The notes: generated from the sequence alone by a model not told the origin. Shown: positions 1 through 9,715, counted from the first letter of the stretch. The stretch is DNA of 64,000 bases from Ohtaekwangia sp036786105 (GCF_036786105.1 NZ_DAIQRQ010000005.1:114383-178382); one strand, 5' to 3'. A program made the numbers and translations.

Positions 1-8
1 TGGCACTT

Positions 9-1883
9 ATGGACTCACGTACGATTAACAATGCTACGATCTTGCTGGTAGACGATCGTTCTGAAAACATTCTGGTGATGGAAGAACTGCTGGCCAAGGA
101 AGGGCGAAAGTTTTTAAAAGCCAATGACGGTGATGAGGCACTCCGGCTCGCACTACGCAATGAGATTGATCTGATCATTCTCGATGTGCAGATGCCAGGC
201 ATGGATGGCTTCGAAGTGGCGGGTGTATTAAAGTCTAGAAGACAAACGAAAGATATACCGATCATTTTTGCCTCGGCTGTTAAGAAGGATAGTGAGTTTG
301 TTATAAAGGGACTGGAAGAAGGAGCGATTGATTATTTATACAAGCCCCTGGACCCGGCCATTACGCGGGCAAAAGTAGATATACTTCTCACACTTCATCT
401 GCAGAAGAAAGAGTTGATCGAAAAGAACGCCAGGCTTGAGAAGTCGGATTTACTGATTAACAACTCGGCCGATATTATCGGTATCATCGATACCGAAAAA
501 TTGGGCTTTGAAGAAGTAAACCGTGCCTTTACCAAGATATTGGGATATGAGCCCGAGGAAGTCTATGGCACTTCGCTTGCCAAAATTATACATCCTGAGG
601 ATTTGAAATTTGTAGAACAACAGCGGCAGCGTTATGATGATCGTCTTTCATTCGAAACACGCTCGTATACAAAGAGTAATAACCAACTGTGGCTGCAATG
701 GAATATCGTGAACAAGGGTGATAAATGGTTCTTCAACGCGCGCGACATTACAACGGTGAAAGAAGCCGAACGCATACGCAACCTGCTCGCGATTATTGTG
801 AAGCAGTCGCGCGATGCTACCTATATACATAATCGTCACGGTGATATACTCTCCTGGAATGAAGGTGCCCAGCAAATGTACGGTTATACGGAGACAGAGG
901 CACTCACTATGAAAATATGGCACCTGATTCCGCACGACCTGCAGCAGGAAGCACAGAAGCTTACGCAATATGTACTGGAAGGCGAGCGCCTGGAATCGCA
1001 CGAAACAAAACGCATCACCAAGCATAGAAATATACTCGATGTACTGGTGTCGTCAGCACTGATCAATGACAGTAATGGAGAGCAGTCGGTGGCCGTTACA
1101 GAGCGCGATGTTACAAAGGAGAAGCAGGCAGGTGAGCAGATACGACAGCTAACCATACGACTGCAGAATAACATTATTCAGCTGGAAGCAGCGAACCAGG
1201 AGCTTGAATCGTTTTCCTATTCCGTGTCGCACGATCTGCGTGCTCCGTTGCGGGCTGTGAGTGGCTATGCCAATATACTTGAAGAAAGCTACGCCAAAAA
1301 CCTGGATGAGGAAGCGCGAACCGTGTTCGGTACGATTCAGCGAAATGTAAAGCGTATGGGGCAGCTCATAGACGATCTTCTCGATTTCTCCAGGCTTGGC
1401 CGTAATGAAGTGCCGAAGCTGCCGGTAAATATGATGCAGCTCGTGGAAAAGATAATTACCGAGATTAATCAAAGCACAAGCTACAAAGCCACCGTAAATA
1501 TACATACGCTATTTCCTGCTCACGGCGACCAGGCCTTGCTGCGGCAAGTGTGGATAAACCTCATATCAAATGCAATCAAGTATTCTTCTAAATCAAATGA
1601 ACCGTGGATTGAAATAGGGTCTATACAGGAAGAAGACGAAACTATATTTTATGTGAAGGATAACGGTGTGGGCTTTGACATGCGCTATGCTGATAAATTG
1701 TTTGGCGTATTCCAAAGGCTGCATGGCATTCGCGAGTTTGAAGGCACGGGCATCGGACTGGCTATTGTAAAACGAATTATATCCAAACATGGAGGCCGTG
1801 TATGGGCAGAAGCAGAAGTAAACAAGGGTGCTACATTCTACTTCTCTTTGCCCAATAAGGTGCCGGCCGCCAAAAACTGGTAG
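9..1883 (+). CDS. Hybrid receiver-PAS-PAS sensor histidine kinase
   Basis: A 624-residue cytoplasmic signalling protein with no membrane segment or signal peptide. An N-terminal response-regulator receiver domain (about residues 10-130) has the acidic pair DD15-16 and phospho-acceptor Asp59 in LIILDVQMPGMDG. Two PAS domains follow (about 150-255 and 265-380), then a HisKA dimerisation domain with the phosphorylated His408 in SVSHDLRAPLRA, and a HATPase_c domain (about 500-615) with N-box LISNAIKY and the glycine-rich GTGIGLAIVKR. The receiver-first order is common in Bacteroidota and suggests that the kinase is controlled by an upstream phospho-donor. The ATG is 8 bases from the window edge, so upstream partners cannot be seen. 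The next gene is convergent, 6 bases away. Signal and target are unknown. Confidence 0.93.
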   Translation: MDSRTINNATILLVDDRSENILVMEELLAKEGRKFLKANDGDEALRLALRNEIDLIILDVQMPGMDGFEVAGVLKSRRQTKDIPIIFASAVKKDSEFVIKGLEEGAIDYLYKPLDPAITRAKVDILLTLHLQKKELIEKNARLEKSDLLINNSADIIGIIDTEKLGFEEVNRAFTKILGYEPEEVYGTSLAKIIHPEDLKFVEQQRQRYDDRLSFETRSYTKSNNQLWLQWNIVNKGDKWFFNARDITTVKEAERIRNLLAIIVKQSRDATYIHNRHGDILSWNEGAQQMYGYTETEALTMKIWHLIPHDLQQEAQKLTQYVLEGERLESHETKRITKHRNILDVLVSSALINDSNGEQSVAVTERDVTKEKQAGEQIRQLTIRLQNNIIQLEAANQELESFSYSVSHDLRAPLRAVSGYANILEESYAKNLDEEARTVFGTIQRNVKRMGQLIDDLLDFSRLGRNEVPKLPVNMMQLVEKIITEINQSTSYKATVNIHTLFPAHGDQALLRQVWINLISNAIKYSSKSNEPWIEIGSIQEEDETIFYVKDNGVGFDMRYADKLFGVFQRLHGIREFEGTGIGLAIVKRIISKHGGRVWAEAEVNKGATFYFSLPNKVPAAKNW

Positions 1884-1889
1884 ATCTGC

Positions 1890-2270
1890 TCATGAAGCAA
1901 ATTGCTGGAGATATTTGAGCGCTTCATCGCCATTCGTAAACAGACGTGTTGGCGTTGTAGGGCGGTTCAATCCCATATAAAAATTGCCAATAATCTTAGA
2001 CATAGGGCTGTCCACAAGTACGGCAACTCCTTTGGTAAACGATGACCCTTCTTTTGCTAAATAATCGCGGGCTGCTTTATCAGCGCTTTTCAGGCCACGT
2101 ATATCGCAATATACCGGGAAATCTGCTTTATTCTGAAACTGAATCCGGTCAGCTACAATTTTTTTGGCCGCTTCGTGATCAATCACCGTGTTGGGTTTGT
2201 AAACAAAGAACACAATGCCATTTTCAATCCAGAATCTGGCGTATTCATTTTCAAATTCTTTTTTCTCCAT
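1890..2270 (-). CDS. Small STAS/SpoIIAA-like conserved protein
   Basis: This is a 126-residue soluble protein without signal peptide or membrane segments. Its layout (short beta strands such as GIVFFVYKP, a helix around DHEAAKKIVADRI, then PVYCDIRGL and a C-terminal helix with ALKYLQQF) resembles small SpoIIAA/STAS-like proteins that are frequent in Bacteroidota. The family assignment rests on pattern only. It ends 6 bases from the stop of the convergent histidine kinase and has its own AT-rich upstream region. The function is not known. Confidence 0.75.
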   Translation of the reverse strand: MEKKEFENEYARFWIENGIVFFVYKPNTVIDHEAAKKIVADRIQFQNKADFPVYCDIRGLKSADKAARDYLAKEGSSFTKGVAVLVDSPMSKIIGNFYMGLNRPTTPTRLFTNGDEALKYLQQFAS

Positions 2271-2455
2271 AATATTTTAATACTTCTAATATAAGCGATT
2301 TGACCGATTTATACTATAAAACCAAGTCTTGTTGAAAAATTACCACATTCACCATAAACCGTTCGATATAATTGATACGGAAGTTACTATAGGCCGGGTA
2401 CACTTATATATCATATATTCTTGCTACAACATATTCACTATAAAAAAAATCCACT

Positions 2456-4903
2456 ATGGCTAAATTTAAACACAACAGTTTTCTGGATACCGTTGATGAA
2501 GTATTTACAGACGCTATAAAAAGTGGTGTGCTCCACTTGTATGCTGAAGATGATCAGTTTACCGGCAGACGTATTCGCATCGGTAATCGTGATCTTTTTC
2601 ATTTTGGAACAACGGGCTATCTGGGTCTTGAGCAGGACCCTCGATTAAAACGAGCGGCTATTGACGCAATACAGAAGTATGGAACACAATTTCCCCTTTC
2701 CAAATCGTACGTGTCGTTTGTATTATACCGTGCCCTGGAAGAAAGGCTTTTCGAAATGTACAACAACCCGATCGTTGTAACCAAGAATAGTACACTCGGT
2801 CACATCGGTGTTATACCTTGTGCAGTGCGTGATGAAGATGCGGTAATCATCGATCACCAGGCACACTGGAGCATGCACAATGCCTGCCAGTTGTTGAAGC
2901 CCCGCGGTATACCGGTGGAACTGATACGACACAATAACCTTGATATGCTGGAAGAGAAGATCAAAGAACTCAGGCGCAAATGCGATAAGATATGGTATAT
3001 GGCCGATGGTATATATTCTATGTATGGCGATTGTGCACCTATACCGGAGCTTATGGAGCTTTACAAAAAGTATCCACAACTGCATCTCTACTTTGATGAC
3101 GTGCACGGTATGAGCTGGGTGGGAAAGAATGGCACTGGGTATGTAATGGATCAATTGAAAACACTGCCTGAACGGGTATTGCTGTTTGGAACATTAAGTA
3201 AATCTTTCGGAGCCAGCGGTGCTGTGCTGGTTACCTCCAATGCTGAAATGCATCGCCGGATAAAAACGTTTGGAGGCCCGCTTACATTCTCTGCGCAACT
3301 GGAACCGGCTTCTGTTGCTGCAGCGTGTGCATCGGCCGATATACATTTATCCGATGAGATATATCGCATGCAGCAGGAGTTGCTGGACAATATACTATAT
3401 TTTAATACAATGCTCAGCCGCACCGACCTGCCATTGCTGGAACGAAACAATTGCCCGGTGTTTTACATTGGAACAGGCATGCCTGTTACCGGTTATAATT
3501 TTGTAAACCGGCTTATGAACGAAGGCTTTTTTGTGAATCTGGGTATATATCCCGGAGTGCCTGTAAAAAATACAGGCGTGCGCCTTACCATTTCGCGGCA
3601 CAACCAGCGCGAAGAGATGAAGGCGCTGGTAGAAGCCATGGTATATCATTACCCTAAGGCACTTGCCGAAACAGAAACCACTTTGAACAAAGTAAGAAGG
3701 GCATTCCACATGCCTGTTGCTGAGAAATCGAAAGACATGGCTGTAGTGCGTAAAGATATGATAGTGCAATATGAAACATCCATTAGTGCCATTGATAAAG
3801 CGTATTGGAACCAGTGGATGGGAAAGAAGAGTGTATTCGATTGGGATGGCCTTAATTTTCTGGAACAGGTTTTTCAAAATAATGAGAAGCCTGAGCATAA
3901 CTGGTCCTTCCATTATTTTATAGTACGCGATAAACAAGCCAATACATTGATCGTGACATTCTTTTGCCAGGCACGCTGGAAGGATGATATGCTGGCACCC
4001 GCCAGTGTATCGCGGCAACTTGAAGAGAAGCGCTTGCAGGAGCCATACTATTTAACATCGTCAGTGCTTGGTATGGGATCACTCTTTACAGAAGGTGATC
4101 ATTGCTATATCAATCGCGACTTTCCTGCCTGGAACGATGCTTTGCGTGTGCTGCTGGATTCTGTGGAAACACTGGATGATACATTGCAAACCTCTATGAT
4201 TGTGCTCCGCGATTTCAAGCCGGATGAAGTGCTCAATGAGTTCTTTCACAACCAGGGATTTATTAAAGTAGATATGCCCGAATCCTGTATCCTGGAAAAT
4301 ATGGAATGGAAAACCCACGATGAATACCTGAGTACGCTCTCTGCACGCTCACGTAAGCATTTTAAAAACGATATAAAGCCTTACGAACAATATTTTGAAG
4401 TAGTATGCAAACAGACCGCTGATATGGAGGAGCTTAGACACTTTTATGCGTTGTACGAGAATGTGCGCACGCGAAACTTTGATTTGAACACTTTTACTTT
4501 TCCCGAGAAGCTTTTTATAAGTATGGCGCAAAACCCGCAATGGGAATTTATAGCATTGTATTTGAAAGAGGAATATGACCCGCGTCCCGAACGCAAAGCG
4601 GTTGGTGTTATGTTCTGCTATAAGAATCTGGAGTATACGTATGTGCCGTCTTTCATTGGCATGGACTATGAGTACATTCAGCAATACCAGATATATCGTC
4701 AGTTACTGTATCAGACTATTGTTCGCGCCCATGCGCTGAATTTTCATAAAGTAGATTTTGGTATGACAGCGGCGTTCGAAAAGAAAAAAGTAGGCGCTAC
4801 AATAATACCCAAAGTAGCCTATGTGCAGCCTAAGGATAATTTCTCATTCGAACTGATCAGCGGCATGCAGAACCAACTGATTGGGCAAGTAACTCCAAAA
4901 TAG
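2456..4903 (+). CDS. Fusion: PLP-dependent alpha-oxoamine synthase + GNAT-like N-acyltransferase
   Basis: An 815-residue cytoplasmic protein. Residues about 40-400 form a fold-type I PLP enzyme of the alpha-oxoamine synthase family (BioF, KBL, serine palmitoyltransferase, CqsA), which condenses an amino acid with an acyl thioester. The PLP lysine is Lys249 in LFGTLSKSFGASG, and the PLP-contacting stretch is YFDDVHGMSWVG. Residues about 440-810 resemble the BioF2-like/FemAB-like GNAT acyltransferases: SARSRKHFKNDI near 630, then a C-terminal part with YTYVPSFIGMDYEY and HKVDFGMTAAFEKKKVG. Family enzymes are normally about 400 residues, so this is a true two-domain fusion. The order suggests making a long-chain aminoketone and then N-acylating it, as in sphingolipid or sulfonolipid synthesis, but substrates are inferred. 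It stands alone with no obvious operon partner. Confidence 0.85.
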   Translation: MAKFKHNSFLDTVDEVFTDAIKSGVLHLYAEDDQFTGRRIRIGNRDLFHFGTTGYLGLEQDPRLKRAAIDAIQKYGTQFPLSKSYVSFVLYRALEERLFEMYNNPIVVTKNSTLGHIGVIPCAVRDEDAVIIDHQAHWSMHNACQLLKPRGIPVELIRHNNLDMLEEKIKELRRKCDKIWYMADGIYSMYGDCAPIPELMELYKKYPQLHLYFDDVHGMSWVGKNGTGYVMDQLKTLPERVLLFGTLSKSFGASGAVLVTSNAEMHRRIKTFGGPLTFSAQLEPASVAAACASADIHLSDEIYRMQQELLDNILYFNTMLSRTDLPLLERNNCPVFYIGTGMPVTGYNFVNRLMNEGFFVNLGIYPGVPVKNTGVRLTISRHNQREEMKALVEAMVYHYPKALAETETTLNKVRRAFHMPVAEKSKDMAVVRKDMIVQYETSISAIDKAYWNQWMGKKSVFDWDGLNFLEQVFQNNEKPEHNWSFHYFIVRDKQANTLIVTFFCQARWKDDMLAPASVSRQLEEKRLQEPYYLTSSVLGMGSLFTEGDHCYINRDFPAWNDALRVLLDSVETLDDTLQTSMIVLRDFKPDEVLNEFFHNQGFIKVDMPESCILENMEWKTHDEYLSTLSARSRKHFKNDIKPYEQYFEVVCKQTADMEELRHFYALYENVRTRNFDLNTFTFPEKLFISMAQNPQWEFIALYLKEEYDPRPERKAVGVMFCYKNLEYTYVPSFIGMDYEYIQQYQIYRQLLYQTIVRAHALNFHKVDFGMTAAFEKKKVGATIIPKVAYVQPKDNFSFELISGMQNQLIGQVTPK

Positions 4904-4982
4904 GATATAATACATTGTAATTGGGTAAAACGCACGGTACACGAGCATCAATATAAATGTAAGTGAAGTAAACCTGGATGGA

Positions 4983-5011
4983 TTATGGCTGGTATACATT
5001 GCCAGCCATAA
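4983..5011. terminator. 10-bp intergenic hairpin after the synthase/acyltransferase gene
   Basis: The perfect inverted repeat TTATGGCTGG (4983-4992) / CCAGCCATAA (5002-5011) has a 9-base loop. It lies 80 bases after the stop of the upstream gene. No clear T-run follows, so it may be a weak or factor-assisted terminator, or only an mRNA 3' end structure. Confidence 0.4.
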
Positions 5012-5089
5012 CTCAAAATATTTTCATGGTCTTTAATAGAATGTTTGTAATTTGTAGTTGTAACATACTATTTAACCCAATTCCATTCT

Positions 5090-6496
5090 ATGAACCTGCA
5101 GCAATGGGTGAGATATAGCCTCGCCATAATATTTTGTCTTACATCAGGTATACTTACATGTGCACAGAAGCAGGATGCAAAGCCCCTGGCGCAATTGCAA
5201 CAGGACTTTGTTGACCTTCGCTTTGGTATGTTCATTCATTTCAACATTCCTACATTCATGGATTACGACTGGGCTGATCCGGATGCATCTCCTGCTATAT
5301 TTAATCCAACCAAGTTGAATTGTGATCAATGGGCAAAGGCTGCCAAGGCTGCCAACATGCAATACGGTTGCCTTACTACCAAGCACCACAGCGGGTTTTG
5401 TATCTGGGATACCAAAACAACAGACTATAATGTAATGAACAGTCCGTTGAAGAAAGATGTCGTGCGCGAGTATGTTAACGCCTTTCGTGCCAATGGACTC
5501 AAGGTAATGTTGTATTTCTCGATTCTCGATACGCATCATAAATTGCGTCCGCATCAGATAACACACAATCATATTGATCTTGTAAAGAAGCAGCTTACTG
5601 AATTGTTAACGAACTACGGAGAGATCACAGCACTCATCATTGATGGTTGGGATGCTCCCTGGTCGCGCATCTCCTACGATGACGTACCGTTTGAGGAAAT
5701 ATACTCCCTCATTAAATCCATTCAACCGAATTGCCTGGTAATGGACCTCAATGCTGCCAAGTATCCTGCGGAAGCATTGTATTATACCGACATAAAATCG
5801 TATGAGCAAGGTGCAGGGCAGCATATTTCAAAGGAGTCTAATCGCCTGCCGGCATTGTCATGTTTGCCTATCAACCAGAACTGGTTTTGGAAACCCCGAT
5901 TTCCAAAAGAACCTGTAAAAGATCCGGTAAAAATGGTGAATGAAAATATTGTACCGTTCAACAATGCCTATTGTAATTTTATTCTCAATGTAGCACCTAA
6001 CCGTGACGGGCTTATCGATGACAATGCGCTGATTGCTTTGAAGGAAATTGGCAAGTTATGGAAACCGCAGGGAGCAGTGGGCAAACTACCTGTTGGAGAA
6101 GCGCCCATCATTTCTTCCAATGTCGCGAAGCATCAACCAACGTTTAGCAGTTGGAGCGATGATATGTGGATTATGGATTTTGCCAACGATGACGATTTTT
6201 CTACTGCCTGGTTATCTAACCCCACGGTGAAACAACCCTGGCTGGAAATTGTGCTTGACCGTGAGAAACCTTTCAATGCCGTCAGCATCATGGAATCGGC
6301 ACCCCGGGTCAAAAAGTATCACATCCAGTATTTCAGCAACGGCAACTGGAAGCCATTGTTAAGCAGCGATAGCAAGGGCAAATTCAACCTGCATCGTTTC
6401 GATCGCATCTGGGCCGATCGGATTCGGATAACATTTGATGAGTTTAGTGAGCCACCTTTTATTGCTGAAATCGGCGTGTATAATGAGAAGCGGTAG
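5090..6496 (+). CDS. Secreted alpha-L-fucosidase (GH29) with C-terminal F5/8-type C domain
   Basis: This is a 468-residue exported enzyme. Residues 1-25 are a signal peptide (SLAIIFCLTSGILTCAQ). The GH29 barrel begins with FGMFIHFNIPTF and contains TTKHHSGFCIWD, the usual family signature around the substrate pocket. The likely nucleophile is Asp185 in LIIDGWDAPW. The last 130 residues form a discoidin-like (F5/8 type C) carbohydrate-binding module with FSTAWLSN and PWLEIVLD. The expected reaction is removal of terminal alpha-L-fucose from glycans in the periplasm or outside the cell. It is not next to a SusCD pair; the DUF305 gene downstream is unrelated. Sugar specificity beyond the family is not shown. 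Confidence 0.9.
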   Translation: MNLQQWVRYSLAIIFCLTSGILTCAQKQDAKPLAQLQQDFVDLRFGMFIHFNIPTFMDYDWADPDASPAIFNPTKLNCDQWAKAAKAANMQYGCLTTKHHSGFCIWDTKTTDYNVMNSPLKKDVVREYVNAFRANGLKVMLYFSILDTHHKLRPHQITHNHIDLVKKQLTELLTNYGEITALIIDGWDAPWSRISYDDVPFEEIYSLIKSIQPNCLVMDLNAAKYPAEALYYTDIKSYEQGAGQHISKESNRLPALSCLPINQNWFWKPRFPKEPVKDPVKMVNENIVPFNNAYCNFILNVAPNRDGLIDDNALIALKEIGKLWKPQGAVGKLPVGEAPIISSNVAKHQPTFSSWSDDMWIMDFANDDDFSTAWLSNPTVKQPWLEIVLDREKPFNAVSIMESAPRVKKYHIQYFSNGNWKPLLSSDSKGKFNLHRFDRIWADRIRITFDEFSEPPFIAEIGVYNEKR

Positions 6497-6698
6497 TTGA
6501 TAAGAGCTTCCCTGGCGCAGCAGTGTGCCAGATGGTGTTGAGGATAGCGGTCTACAAGCCGCTCTATGCAGATGTAAAAAGGGTATGAGGTACTGGTAAT
6601 TTTTTATAAATTAAGAGACAGCATCCCTTTATAGGCGCAGGCATAAATATTAAGCTTGATGCCTTTCCAATTATATATCAACATCAAAATTTCTGCGT

Positions 6699-7307
6699 AT
6701 GGGTACCCGACTATTGCTATTGCTCCTTACGGTTGTCATAGTCATGCTCCATGGTTGCCACGGTGACCCGGATACGACTACAAACAGCGAAATGAAAACG
6801 ATCATGCAAGGCATGTCAAATGAAATGAATGCTATGACCATGACAGGTGATGTAGACCGTGACTTTGCCAGTATGATGAAGTTGCATCACCAGGGCGCTA
6901 TAACCATGGCCAACAAGCTACTGGAAAAGGGCAGCTCAGCAGAGTTGAAGAAAATGGCGCGGCAGATGATCGACAAGCAAACGGCAGAGATTGCCCGCCT
7001 GGATACTTTCCTCTTAAACAACAACGTCAGGATTTCGGATAAAGGTGCTGCACTTGATGCCGATATGAAGGAAGCGCTCGACCGAATGGATAGAAATGCC
7101 GAATCGCAATCCCTTAAAGGAAATATTGATAGCGATTTTGCAACGTTGATGATCATGCATCATGCAAGTGCTTTGGAAATGGCCAACGCCTTTTTGAAAT
7201 ATAGCGATCAACCCGGGCTAAGAGAAATGGCCTCTGTTATGATTGTAGATCAAAGTGAGGAAATAGATGCGCTGCGAAACTGGCTTGTCAACAATCGGCA
7301 ATTCTGA
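6699..7307 (+). CDS. DUF305 four-helix lipoprotein, duplicated motif
   Basis: This is a 202-residue lipoprotein whose signal peptide ends in the lipobox LHGC (Cys20). The mature part is helical and contains two copies of the DUF305 signature: MMKLHHQGAITMANKLLEKG and LMIMHHASALEMANAFLKYS. Each has a His-His pair and a following helix rich in Met and Lys. DUF305 proteins are ferritin-like bundles, often found near copper or other metal-handling genes. Here no metal gene is adjacent, so a role in metal binding is an inference from the His/Met content only. The gene is probably transcribed alone. Confidence 0.88.
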   Translation: MGTRLLLLLLTVVIVMLHGCHGDPDTTTNSEMKTIMQGMSNEMNAMTMTGDVDRDFASMMKLHHQGAITMANKLLEKGSSAELKKMARQMIDKQTAEIARLDTFLLNNNVRISDKGAALDADMKEALDRMDRNAESQSLKGNIDSDFATLMIMHHASALEMANAFLKYSDQPGLREMASVMIVDQSEEIDALRNWLVNNRQF

Positions 7308-7481
7308 GATAATCGGTTTGGTACAGTATGCGCGTAACCTTCAATAGAGGTATACTTCACAGAAAATCACCAATAAGACGTTAGGTTAAGCCGATAAATA
7401 TAGCCTGATATATAGCATTTTGCTAAACACATCATAAACGCTTTAATTCATGTGTTTATTGATCATGTTACGTTAGGCTAT

Positions 7482-8993
7482 ATGAGTTTAGAGAGAGTAA
7501 AGAAGTTACTTAGACAGAAGGAAAGTATTCGTCTTGAATTTAAGGAGTCAAAAAGTGATTTGCCTGCAAATCTTTTTGAAACAATTTGTTCAATGCTGAA
7601 CCGCGAAGGTGGCGATATACTTTTAGGTGTTTCGGATAACCGTACTGTTAAGGGGATCGAAAGTGATTTTCTGGAAAATATTACGGCAAGTCTGGTAGCG
7701 CTTTCCAATAATCCAAACAAGCTGGATCCACCCTTTATCTTGTTTCCAAAAATATATACATTGAAAGGTAAGCCAGTTATTCATGTACAGGTTCCTGAAA
7801 GTTCACAAGTGCATAGAACAGCGTCTCTGGTTTACGATCGTAGCAATGATGGTGATTTTAAGGTAACACGACCCCAACAGATTGCTGAAATATATAACCG
7901 GAAGCGAATGCACTATACGGAAGGAATCGTATACCCTGGTCTTGGATTTAGTGATTTCAAGCCAGAGTTATTCCTGAAGATTCGAAATCTTATTTCCAGC
8001 CATAATCCATCGCATCCGTGGCTGGCCGTTGATGATGATACCATGCTGCGGATGGCTGGCTTGTGGAAACGCGATCATCATTCAAACAAAGAAGGCTATA
8101 CACTGGCGGCTGCGCTTTTGCTGGGGAAAGACGAAGTTATACAAAGTATTTTGCCACACTATAAGGTCGATGTATTGGTTCGCAGGGTTGACTTGTTGCG
8201 ATATGATGATCGGGAATATATTCAGACTAATCTTATAGATGCCTACGATCAATTGATGGCTTTTGTGAACAAACATCTTCCTGATAAATTCTACATGGAG
8301 GGCGACCAGCGCATTAGCTTGCGCACTAAAATATTTAGGGAAGTTATAGCCAATCTCATTGTTCATAGAGAATATACTAACGGCTACCCTGCAACATTTA
8401 TCATTTATAGTGATCGCGTAGAAACGGAGAATGCTAACAATCCGCATGGTGAAGGGCCTATTGACTCTGACAACTTCACACCGTTTCCAAAGAATCCTTC
8501 CATTGCTAAGTTCTTTATTCAGTTGGGTCGTGTAGAAGAGTTGGGATCAGGTGTGTTAAACGTGAACCGTTTTTTGGAGCAATATGCTCCCGGAAAGAAG
8601 CCGCAGTTTGTAGAGGGAACGACTTTTAAAACAGTTCTTCCACTGGATGATACTTTAGCGGATGCCAATACGCTCTCGGAAGAAGATATACACGAGGTGG
8701 TAAAGCGAGCTTTAAGTGATGGTAATGATGGTGTAAATGATGGTGTAAATGATGGTGTAAATGATGGTGTAAAAAAACAACTGATAGCTGTAGTCGAGGC
8801 CATCGTGAAAAGACCAGGCATAAGAGCTGATGAAATTGCCAAAGCTATAAAGAAAGCAAAGCCAACCGCAGAAAGGTATATTAAAAGACTACGGGATGCC
8901 CACGTAATTGAGTTTAAAGGTGCGCCTAAAACAGGTGGATATTTTGTTACGATGAAGATCAACAGAAAATTGAAAAGACGATCATTGAAGTAA
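7482..8993 (+). CDS. AlbA_2 (Schlafen-like) ATP-binding/DNA-binding regulator with NDGV repeat
   Basis: A 503-residue soluble protein. The N-terminus carries an AlbA_2 (divergent AAA-4, Schlafen-like) domain, with ESIRLEFKESKSDLP at about residue 15 followed by a GGDILLGVSDNRTVKGIE motif. A GHKL-type HATPase_c_4 region (about 260-395) includes REVIANLIVHREYTNG and LGRVEELGSGVLNV. A four-times repeated Asn-Asp-Gly-Val linker (residues 415-430) joins it to a C-terminal winged helix (about 435-490, RPGIRADEIAKAIKKAKPTA). ATG 7482 was chosen over the in-frame GTG at 7452, because the conserved domain begins directly after it. Such proteins are annotated as putative transcriptional regulators; targets are unknown. 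Confidence 0.88.
   Translation: MSLERVKKLLRQKESIRLEFKESKSDLPANLFETICSMLNREGGDILLGVSDNRTVKGIESDFLENITASLVALSNNPNKLDPPFILFPKIYTLKGKPVIHVQVPESSQVHRTASLVYDRSNDGDFKVTRPQQIAEIYNRKRMHYTEGIVYPGLGFSDFKPELFLKIRNLISSHNPSHPWLAVDDDTMLRMAGLWKRDHHSNKEGYTLAAALLLGKDEVIQSILPHYKVDVLVRRVDLLRYDDREYIQTNLIDAYDQLMAFVNKHLPDKFYMEGDQRISLRTKIFREVIANLIVHREYTNGYPATFIIYSDRVETENANNPHGEGPIDSDNFTPFPKNPSIAKFFIQLGRVEELGSGVLNVNRFLEQYAPGKKPQFVEGTTFKTVLPLDDTLADANTLSEEDIHEVVKRALSDGNDGVNDGVNDGVNDGVKKQLIAVVEAIVKRPGIRADEIAKAIKKAKPTAERYIKRLRDAHVIEFKGAPKTGGYFVTMKINRKLKRRSLK
8724..8771 (+). repeat. Four perfect in-frame 12-bp tandem repeats (NDGV linker)
   Basis: The unit AATGATGGTGTA occurs four times without mismatch at 8724, 8736, 8748 and 8760. 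Because the unit is a multiple of three it encodes Asn-Asp-Gly-Val four times, between the ATPase-like domain and the winged helix of the AlbA_2 protein. It is a slippage-prone tract that could change linker length without shifting the frame. Confidence 0.95.
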
Positions 8994-9055
8994 ATTCACT
9001 CAGGCATTTAATCGTACGTGGATTGAATAACGATCTGCATTTTAGTTTTACACCA

Positions 9056-9715
9056 TCACTTGTACTTTGCCAGTTCAATAATATCATTTCCCTCCAGTAC
9101 TTGCTTGTTATAGCCGATCCTGGCGCAGTTTATCAATGCCTGTGATAATTCCTGCAGTGTACAGAATCCGGAAGGATACAGTGCACGGCCGATCGGAAAC
9201 ATCCAAAGTATATATTTGTAAAAGCTGTGTACGCGATTGAGCCCTTTTATAGGTTTGATAAATCCCGGACGTAATGCATATACTTGCCGGAAGGGGAGTT
9301 TCATCAGATCATTCTCTGTTTTTCCCTTTACACGGGCCCACATACTTCTGCCTTTTTCGCTGCTGTCGGTTCCGGCTCCTGAAATATAGCAGAATACCAT
9401 GTTGGGATTGAGCCTGCTTAATGTAGTAGCTACATGCAGTGTTAGTGTATGGGTAACCCGGAAATAATCGGTCTCTTTCATTCCCACCGAAGAAACTCCC
9501 AGACAAAAGAAACAGGCGTCATATCCGGAGAGATGATTTTGTATAGCTGACAAATTATAGAAATCTGCATGGATAATTTCTTTCAAGTTGGGGTGCGATA
9601 TATCTGAAGGCTTACGATTTATCACCAGCACCTGTTCTATATCCGGGTGTTGCAAACATTCGTGTACAACACCTTCGCCTACCATGCCGGTAGCACCTGT
9701 TACTATTACGCGCAT
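9056..9715 (-). CDS. Atypical short-chain dehydrogenase / NAD(P)H-binding epimerase-like protein
   Basis: A 219-residue cytoplasmic protein with a single Rossmann fold. The nucleotide-binding glycine motif VTGATGMVGEGVV is at residues 5-17, ACFFCLGVSS follows the fourth strand, and FCYISGAGTD plus a later lysine (VKGKTENDLM) occupy the places of the usual catalytic Ser/Tyr/Lys, with no clear YxxxK. It is therefore an atypical SDR, related to small NAD(P)H-binding proteins often annotated as epimerases. Substrate unknown. It is convergent with the AlbA_2 gene and starts 130 bases from the next minus-strand gene. Confidence 0.85.
   Translation of the reverse strand: MRVIVTGATGMVGEGVVHECLQHPDIEQVLVINRKPSDISHPNLKEIIHADFYNLSAIQNHLSGYDACFFCLGVSSVGMKETDYFRVTHTLTLHVATTLSRLNPNMVFCYISGAGTDSSEKGRSMWARVKGKTENDLMKLPFRQVYALRPGFIKPIKGLNRVHSFYKYILWMFPIGRALYPSGFCTLQELSQALINCARIGYNKQVLEGNDIIELAKYK

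Noticed and set aside
8724..8771. CRISPR-like array
   Set aside because: The 12-base units are directly contiguous without spacers and lie in frame inside a coding sequence.
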